Source: Thermoleophilaceae bacterium (GTDB taxonomy: Bacteria > Actinomycetota > Thermoleophilia > Solirubrobacterales > Thermoleophilaceae). Taken from it: 64,000 nt of DNA. The notes under the pieces are model-generated. The model searched no databases. It was not told where the DNA came from and saw nothing but the letters and a program-made list of their open reading frames with translations. Of this stretch, positions 59,201-64,000 are shown one piece after another. The translations under genes and the position numbers were made by a program. The stretch spans positions 1 to 64,000 of the forward strand of contig JBBDYQ010000014.1 in NCBI GenBank assembly GCA_040901445.1, written 5' to 3'. Numbering within the stretch: the first letter of the stretch is position 1; each line of letters begins with the position of its first letter.

Positions 59201-60396
59201 TCCTTCTGGTAAGCGCGCCAGAGGGTGCGCGGCTGGTCGAACCCCTTGAGCTTGACCGAGCCGATGTTCTCGAAGGCCAGGTGGTCCGACTTGCCCACCG
59301 CCTCCAGCACGGCGTCGGTGACGAGCACCTCCTGGCCGCGCGCCCGCGCGACCACGCGGGCGGCCAGGTTCACCTCGCGCCCGAAGTAGTCCCCGTCGCG
59401 ATAGAGCGCCGCGCCGTGATGGATCCCGATGCGTGCGGCCGGACGGTCCACGAACAGCCGCTGGAAGCCCACCGCCCAGTCGGTGAGCGCGCCCACGTCG
59501 TAGCCCACGACCATCACCTCGTCGCCGATGGTCTTCACCACGCGGGCGTCCTCGGGCAGCGTCTCGGTGACGGCGTCGATGAAGCGCTCGACGTACGACA
59601 GCGCCTCCTCCTCCCCCTCCTCCTCGGTGAAGCGCGTGTAGCCCGCGAGGTCGGCGAAGGCCAGCGCCACCGACAGCCGGCCGAGGTCAGCCGACTCGTC
59701 CAGGTCGATCTCCATGTGGCCGATCACGTCCTGCTCCACGAAGTGCTGGAGGAAGCGCTGGTGCATGAAGTCCATGATCGGCGAGGTCAGCGGCAGCAGG
59801 TCGCGGGCGAGGTGCTCCATCTCCTCCGCCATCTGGAGGCCTGGGACCCCCTCGCGCATGAGCGGCTCGTGGACGTAGATGTGAAAGAGCCGCGTCTCGG
59901 CGTCGGCGATCTGGGCGATGGCCTGCCCGTAGACGCGGACGAGCTGGAGGAAGGCGACCAGCGGGAAGCCGGAGCCCAGGACCGAGGCGATGTAGCGCAG
60001 CGCCTGCACGTCGTCGTCGGTGAGGCGCTCGAGCTCCTGCTGGGGCAGCCCGATGCCGTTCCAGAGGCGCCTGATCAGCTCCGGCTCGAGCCCGGTCTGG
60101 TCCGCCACGTCATCGAGCGTGTGCCCGCCCTCGTGGCTCGGGAAGAGGTCCTCGATGAAGCCGTACGAGAGGCGACCCTGCCCGGCGGCCTCGCGGATCT
60201 CGGCCAGCGAGTGCCCGCGGTCGCGCAGGCGCGCGACGATTCGCGCGTGCGCGATCGCCGCGGGGGTCCAGCCGTCCTCGGCGGCCGCGCGCTCCGGGAT
60301 CACGCCGGTCTGGGCCCAGCGCCGCAGCGTCGCGCGAGAGACACCGGCGCGCTCGGCGGCCTCCTTCAGTTTCACCCGGGGCGGGCCGTTCTCCAT
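59197..60396 (-). CDS. MerR-type HTH / class III nucleotide cyclase
   Basis: The 399-aa product joins a MerR-like winged HTH (about 8-75: VKLKEAAERAGVSRATLRRW), a second HTH-like helical module (about 90-165: HTLDDVADQTGLEPELIRRL) like the regulatory domain of Rv1264-type cyclases, and a C-terminal class III cyclase domain (about 240-399). Catalytic positions look complete: metal Asp249 (FADLAGYT) and Asp292 (KTIGDEVMVV), Lys288, Asn343 and Arg347 (YFGREVNLAARV). It probably makes cAMP, perhaps under DNA binding. ATG 60396 is preferred; a longer frame to 60465 is Arg-rich. It overlaps tilS by 4 bp and is divergent from the SDR fusion. Confidence 0.88.
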   Translation of the reverse strand: MENGPPRVKLKEAAERAGVSRATLRRWAQTGVIPERAAAEDGWTPAAIAHARIVARLRDRGHSLAEIREAAGQGRLSYGFIEDLFPSHEGGHTLDDVADQTGLEPELIRRLWNGIGLPQQELERLTDDDVQALRYIASVLGSGFPLVAFLQLVRVYGQAIAQIADAETRLFHIYVHEPLMREGVPGLQMAEEMEHLARDLLPLTSPIMDFMHQRFLQHFVEQDVIGHMEIDLDESADLGRLSVALAFADLAGYTRFTEEEGEEEALSYVERFIDAVTETLPEDARVVKTIGDEVMVVGYDVGALTDWAVGFQRLFVDRPAARIGIHHGAALYRDGDYFGREVNLAARVVARARGQEVLVTDAVLEAVGKSDHLAFENIGSVKLKGFDQPRTLWRAYQKD

Positions 60397-60416
60397 GAGG
60401 GTCCTGACGCTACAAC

Positions 60417-60440
60417 GGCGGGGCCCTTGGGGGCCCCGCC
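60417..60440. promoter_or_regulatory. Strong hairpin in the cyclase leader
   Basis: GGCGGGGCCC and GGGCCCCGCC (60417-60426, 60431-60440) are perfect 10-bp arms with a 4-nt loop, 20 bp upstream of the cyclase ATG. On the minus-strand transcript this would fold right before the start region and could limit expression, or serve as an upstream terminator. Confidence 0.45.
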
Positions 60441-60476
60441 GTACCGCGGGCGTTACGGCCCGCATCGTTACCGGAG

Positions 60477-60497
60477 ATATGAGTCATCCGGTCATAT
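60477..60497. promoter_or_regulatory. Dyad in the divergent cyclase / SDR promoter region
   Basis: ATATGA (60477-60482) and TCATAT (60492-60497) are perfect inverted half-sites separated by 9 bp. AT-rich dyads of this layout suit MerR-family regulators, and the gene to the left encodes a MerR-like HTH. The short arms make it a weak call. Confidence 0.35.
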
Positions 60498-60594
60498 TCC
60501 GCTGCCTCGTGCACAGTGTCCCCCTCCGCGACCCCGCGAGTCAAGCCTGGCGAATAGACTCGCGCCCACTCGGAGGGCGAGAGAGGAGATGCGG

Positions 60595-62574
60595 GTGAAC
60601 TACTTCGTCACGGGCGCGACGGGCTTCATCGGTCGGCACCTCGTGGAGCAGCTGCTTGGGCGCGAGGGAACGATCCACGTGCTCGTGCGGGACGGCTCCC
60701 GCGGCAAGGTCGACGCGCTGGCACAGCGCCTTGAGGCGGGCGACCGGATCGTGCCCGTGGCCGGCGACCTGTCCAAGCCCGGCCTGGGCATCGAGGGCTT
60801 CTCCCAGCGCATCGACCACTTCTTCCACCTGGCCGCCGTCTACGACATGGAGGCCGACGACGAGACGCTGCGGCGCGCCAACGTGGAGGGCACCCGGCAC
60901 GTCGTGGAGTTCGCCAACTCGATCGACGTCGGCCGCTTCCACCACACCAGCTCGATCGCCGTGGCCGGCGCCTTCAAGGGCATCTTCCGCGAGGACATGT
61001 TCGAGGAGGACCAGAAGCTCCCGCACGCCTACCACTCGACGAAGTACGAGTCCGAGAAGCTCGTCCGCGACGGGATCGACGCCCCGCTGCGGGTGTACCG
61101 CCCGGGCATCGTCGTGGGCCACTCCGAGACCGGCGAGATGGACAAGGTCGACGGCCCCTACTACTTCTTCACTCTCATCAAGAAGCTGCGCCACGCGCTG
61201 CCGGCCTGGTTCCCGCTCGCCGGGCCCGAGGGAGGCAAGGCGTGGCTCGTGCCGGTGGACTTCGTGGCGCAGGCGATGGACCACATCGCCCACGCCGACG
61301 ATGGGGACCTCCCCGGCAACACCTTCCACCTCGTGGACTCCAAGCCGCTCAGCGTGGGCCAGACGCTCAACACGTTCGCGCGCGCGGCCCATGCACCGCA
61401 GTTCGCCATGCGGGTGGACCAGAACCTGGCCAACGTCGTTCCCAAGCCGCTGCGTACAGGGCTGCTGGCGCTGCCCACGGTGAAGGCGATGCGCAACCAG
61501 GTCCTCGACGACCTCGGCATCCCGCCGGCGGCCATCGAGAACCGCGACTTCCGCTGCGATTTCGACGCCCGCGACACCCAGCGCGCGCTCGAGGGCAGCG
61601 GCATCGTCATCCCGCCGCTGTCCACCTACGCCCACCGGCTGTGGGATTGGTGGGAGCGCAACCTCGACCCGGCGCTGTTCCGCGACCGCAGCCTCTCCTC
61701 GGCGGTCAAGGGCAAGAAGATCCTGATCACGGGCGCCTCGAGCGGCATCGGCCTGGAGACCGCCCTGCGTGTGGGCGAGGCCGGCGGCGAGGTGCTGCTG
61801 GTCTCGCGCACGCGCGAGAAGCTCGAGGAGGTGGCGTCCCAGGTCGAGGAGCTCGGCGGGACCGCCCACGCCTGCCCGTGCGACCTGTCGGACCTCGACG
61901 ACATCGACCGGCTGGCGGAGGAGGTGCTCGCCGAGCACGGCGGCGTGGACGTGCTCGTGAACAACGCGGGCCGCTCCATCCGGCGCTCGGTGGAGCGCTC
62001 CTACGACCGCTTCCACGACTACGAGCGGACGATGCAGCTGAACTACTTCGGCGCGCTCAAGCTCATCCTCGCCTTCCTTCCGGGCATGCGCGAGCGGCAC
62101 GGCGGCCACATCGTCAACGTCTCGAGCATCGGCGTCCAGACCAACACCCCGCGCTTCTCCGCCTACGTCGCCTCGAAGTCGGCGCTCGACGCGTTCGCGC
62201 GCTGCGTGGCTCCCGAGGTCATCGGGGACGGCGTGCACTTCACCACGGTCTACATGCCGCTCGTGCGCACCCCGATGATCGCGCCCACGAGCATGTACGA
62301 CGCGTTCCCGACGCTGTCCCCGGACGAGGCCGCGCAGATGCTGTGCGACGCCCTGATCGACAAGCCCAAGCGCACGGCCAGCCGCCTCGGCACCTTCGGC
62401 GAGATCCTCTACGCCGTCTCGCCCAAGACCGTGGACATCGTGCTGAACACGGCCTACAAGGTCTTCCCCGACTCCAAGGCCGCGAAGGGCGACCTGCCGG
62501 AGGGCAAGAAGGAGGAGGAGATGTCCACCGAAGCGGTGGCCATGGCCTACCTGATGAAGGGCGTGCATTTCTAG
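60595..62574 (+). CDS. Two-domain SDR, fatty acyl reductase-like
   Basis: The 659-aa product has two complete Rossmann enzymes. The N-terminal extended SDR (about 1-365) has GATGFIG (7-13) and YHSTK (Tyr146, Lys150), like fatty acyl-CoA reductase/NAD_binding_4 proteins. The C-terminal classical SDR (about 372-659) has GASSGIG, NNAGRS, NVSSIG and YVASK (Tyr524, Lys528). Mycobacterial AcrA1 (Rv3391, from memory) shares this layout and reduces acyl-CoA. I chose GTG 60595 because GAGAGGAG lies 6 nt before it, while ATG 60589 is only 1 nt from that site. SCP2 and acyltransferase genes follow convergently, suggesting wax- or ether-lipid metabolism. Confidence 0.88.
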   Translation: MNYFVTGATGFIGRHLVEQLLGREGTIHVLVRDGSRGKVDALAQRLEAGDRIVPVAGDLSKPGLGIEGFSQRIDHFFHLAAVYDMEADDETLRRANVEGTRHVVEFANSIDVGRFHHTSSIAVAGAFKGIFREDMFEEDQKLPHAYHSTKYESEKLVRDGIDAPLRVYRPGIVVGHSETGEMDKVDGPYYFFTLIKKLRHALPAWFPLAGPEGGKAWLVPVDFVAQAMDHIAHADDGDLPGNTFHLVDSKPLSVGQTLNTFARAAHAPQFAMRVDQNLANVVPKPLRTGLLALPTVKAMRNQVLDDLGIPPAAIENRDFRCDFDARDTQRALEGSGIVIPPLSTYAHRLWDWWERNLDPALFRDRSLSSAVKGKKILITGASSGIGLETALRVGEAGGEVLLVSRTREKLEEVASQVEELGGTAHACPCDLSDLDDIDRLAEEVLAEHGGVDVLVNNAGRSIRRSVERSYDRFHDYERTMQLNYFGALKLILAFLPGMRERHGGHIVNVSSIGVQTNTPRFSAYVASKSALDAFARCVAPEVIGDGVHFTTVYMPLVRTPMIAPTSMYDAFPTLSPDEAAQMLCDALIDKPKRTASRLGTFGEILYAVSPKTVDIVLNTAYKVFPDSKAAKGDLPEGKKEEEMSTEAVAMAYLMKGVHF

Positions 62575-62606
62575 TACGCGTGTCCGGAAGTTCCGCGTGG
62601 AATCCG
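62575..62606. repeat. Second copy of the dispersed repeat from 4620
   Basis: The 32 nt starting TACGCGTGTCCGGAAGTTCC match 4620-4651 with two substitutions. It starts on the base after the SDR stop codon. Here the right palindromic arm is missing, so this is a half-element. It lies between convergent genes. Confidence 0.75.
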
Positions 62607-62664
62607 GCGAGGGGCTGGGCGCGTCCAGACGCCGCCGGTGACGCCGCCGAGCGGGTGGCGGCCG

Positions 62665-63087
62665 TCAGGCCACCAGGTGCGGGTACTCCGCCTCCACCAG
62701 CTCCCGGTAGCGAGCGAAGACCGGCTTGGTGACGGGGATCAGCGCCAGCGCCTTCTTCACGTTGCCCGAGGTCTTGATGCGGCGGCGGGCGATGGCCATC
62801 GCCACGTTCTCCTTGCCCTGGAAGTAGCGGTTGGCCACTTCGGAGTCCATGGTCATCTCGACCTCGCAATCCCAGTCCACGTCGTCGGACCATTCCCACT
62901 GCAGGTTCTGGCCGTCGACCGGCTCGTCGGCGGCCGTGATGTTCACCACCAGGTCGACGTCGGGAAACTCGAACCGCTGCGGCGTCCGGGCGTCGCGCAG
63001 CTTCGGTCCCATCTCCGGGTCGGTGCTCATGATCTCGAACACCTGGTCCATCAGCTCGCGGAACTCCGCGGCGGAGGAGAAGCTCAC
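62665..63087 (-). CDS. SCP2 sterol/lipid-carrier domain protein
   Basis: The 140-aa product has the single SCP2-like domain: FSSAAEFRELMDQVFEIMST, DLVVNITAADEPVDGQNLQW, VEMTMDSEVANRYFQGKENV and the C-terminal ALIPVTKPVFARYRELVEAE. These proteins carry acyl-CoA or sterol-like lipids. I chose GTG 63087 (VSFSSAAEF); upstream extension runs into the acyltransferase gene. Its neighbours are an acyltransferase (17 bp upstream) and the convergent acyl reductase, forming a lipid gene group. Confidence 0.88.
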   Translation of the reverse strand: MSFSSAAEFRELMDQVFEIMSTDPEMGPKLRDARTPQRFEFPDVDLVVNITAADEPVDGQNLQWEWSDDVDWDCEVEMTMDSEVANRYFQGKENVAMAIARRRIKTSGNVKKALALIPVTKPVFARYRELVEAEYPHLVA

Positions 63088-63104
63088 GGGGCGGACACTA
63101 TCGG

Positions 63105-64000
63105 CTACACGAACGCCGAGCCGCGGGTGACGAGGTTCTGGTAGAGCTTTTGCTGGATCGTCTCGCGCACGCGCTCGGACAGCTCGAAGACGAGCGTGCG
63201 GTCCTCGGCCGCCTCGGGGCCGTATCCGGCGGTCGGGATCGGATCGCAGTACTCGATCCGCCAGCGCGAGGGCAGCGGCACCACGCCCAGCGGCCCCAGC
63301 CACGGGAACGTGGGCGTGAGCGGGAAGTACGGCGCGCCGATGAGGCGCGCGAGCAGGGGCGCCTCGCCGATCTTCGGATAGATCTCCTCGCTGCCCACCA
63401 CGGCCACCGGCACGATCGGGGCCCCGGTCCGCAGGGCCAGCTCCACGAAGCCGCCGCGCCCGAACCGCTGCAGCCGGTAGCGGTCGCCCCAGTCCTTGCC
63501 GGCGCCCTTCACCCCCTCGGGGAAGACGGCCACGAGCCGATCCTGGCGAAGCAGACGCAGCGCGTTGTGGGGCGAGGCCACCACCCCGCCGACCTTGCGC
63601 ATGAGCACCCCGGCGTAGGGAAGGTGGAAGGCCCAGTTGAGCACGAGGAAGCGCGGGTGCCGCGGCAGCGCGTGCTCGCGCATGATCGAGACCGCCATCA
63701 TCGTGGCGTCCCACGGCAGGATGCCCGCGTGGTTGGCCACGAGCAGAGCCCGCCCGTGGGCCGGCACGTTGTGGACGCCGGCGGCCTGCACCCGCCACCA
63801 ACGGTCGTACATGAGCTCGAAGAACGGGTAGACGGCGTCCGAGAACTCCTCGTCGAAGCCCCACTCGTCCTCGCTGTAGTCCCCGCCGAGGCGGCGGGCG
63901 GCGCGCTCGAGCAGCGCGCGCGCGTCGCGCGGGAGGCCGGCCGCGGCGCCCGTGACGGCGTCGGCGAGCCCGGCCCCCGCCTCCAGTCGCTCGCGCAGGA
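63105..64000 (-). CDS. Lysophospholipid acyltransferase-family protein (5' end beyond window)
   Basis: The frame stays open to the window edge, so only the last 298 codons are present. The acyltransferase domain has NHAGILPWDATMMAVSIMRE (the His-Asp motif of the LPLAT/MGAT-like group), VFPEGVKGAGKDWGDRYRLQ and GAPIVPVAVVGSEEIYPKIG. The upstream part (RLGGDYSEDEWGFDEEFSDA) is in the same frame and reads as real protein, so the Met at 63812 is internal. It transfers acyl chains to a lipid acceptor, probably phosphatidate, diacylglycerol or a wax alcohol. Confidence 0.88.
   Translation of the reverse strand, partial: LRERLEAGAGLADAVTGAAAGLPRDARALLERAARRLGGDYSEDEWGFDEEFSDAVYPFFELMYDRWWRVQAAGVHNVPAHGRALLVANHAGILPWDATMMAVSIMREHALPRHPRFLVLNWAFHLPYAGVLMRKVGGVVASPHNALRLLRQDRLVAVFPEGVKGAGKDWGDRYRLQRFGRGGFVELALRTGAPIVPVAVVGSEEIYPKIGEAPLLARLIGAPYFPLTPTFPWLGPLGVVPLPSRWRIEYCDPIPTAGYGPEAAEDRTLVFELSERVRETIQQKLYQNLVTRGSAFV

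Noticed and set aside
60541-62568. 675-codon minus-strand frame opposite the SDR fusion
   Set aside because: Antisense of a two-domain enzyme with all catalytic motifs.

Overview
The window reads as chromosomal DNA of a high-GC actinobacterium. The gene set (F420-type luciferase-like oxidoreductase, PknB-type kinase, SigK/RskA pair, CarD, DisA, SCP2 and acyl-CoA dehydrogenase families) and the order of the housekeeping block point to Actinomycetota. My best guess is the Thermoleophilia/Solirubrobacterales side of the phylum; that placement is an inference from gene content, not a measured result. Coding density is very high, many neighbouring genes overlap by 4 bp, and GTG/TTG starts are common. 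No rRNA, CRISPR array, transposase or prophage gene was seen; one tRNA (Thr, TGT) is present.

Region 1 (1-13.5 kb) is lipid oxidation plus envelope functions. It holds one stand-alone acyl-CoA dehydrogenase, a two-gene acyl-CoA dehydrogenase likely to be heteromeric, an F420-type oxidoreductase, a thiolase and a 3-hydroxyacyl-CoA dehydrogenase. Among these are a CWB2 lipoprotein, an FHA membrane protein, nicotinamidase and a Ser/Thr kinase. Three 16-bp palindromes of one shape (TTGRCYG..CRGYCAA) sit in the promoter regions of the fat-oxidation genes. One of them provides the -35 box of both divergent promoters around 7.84 kb.

Region 2 (13.5-28.7 kb) is mixed accessory DNA: a CNNM/CorC transporter-like protein, a secreted nitrilase-like/beta-propeller fusion with Ser at the nucleophile position, pterin dehydratase, a BtuF-like protein, a glycosyltransferase, a rhomboid protease, two ECF sigma factors (one with its RskA-type anti-sigma), a PlsC-GpsA fusion, and a Fic protein with an AbiEi-like N-terminus next to tRNA-Thr.

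Region 3 (28.7-32.3 kb) has a four-PAS GGDEF/EAL protein and a NarL-type regulator.

Region 4 (32.3-60.4 kb) is a housekeeping block, nearly all on the minus strand: tandem MerR-like/adenylate cyclase, tilS, hpt, ftsH, folP, folB, a histidine kinase/HD-GYP/receiver cassette, folK, coaX, dus, greA, lysS, clpC, radA, disA, carD, ispD, a PHP phosphatase, ispF, cysS, rlmB and a SigH-like sigma factor. From memory this order largely parallels M. tuberculosis Rv3579c-Rv3625c. A c-di-AMP (ydaO-type) riboswitch precedes a secreted NlpC/P60 hydrolase and starts just across a divergent gap from disA, so maker and sensor of c-di-AMP adjoin. The AAA part of ftsH has codon use unlike its own ends.

Region 5 (60.5-64 kb) is a lipid module: a two-domain acyl reductase-like SDR, an SCP2 protein, and a lysophospholipid acyltransferase cut by the window edge. 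Several long palindromes, two of them sharing sequence 58 kb apart, lie at gene ends and look like REP-type or terminator elements.
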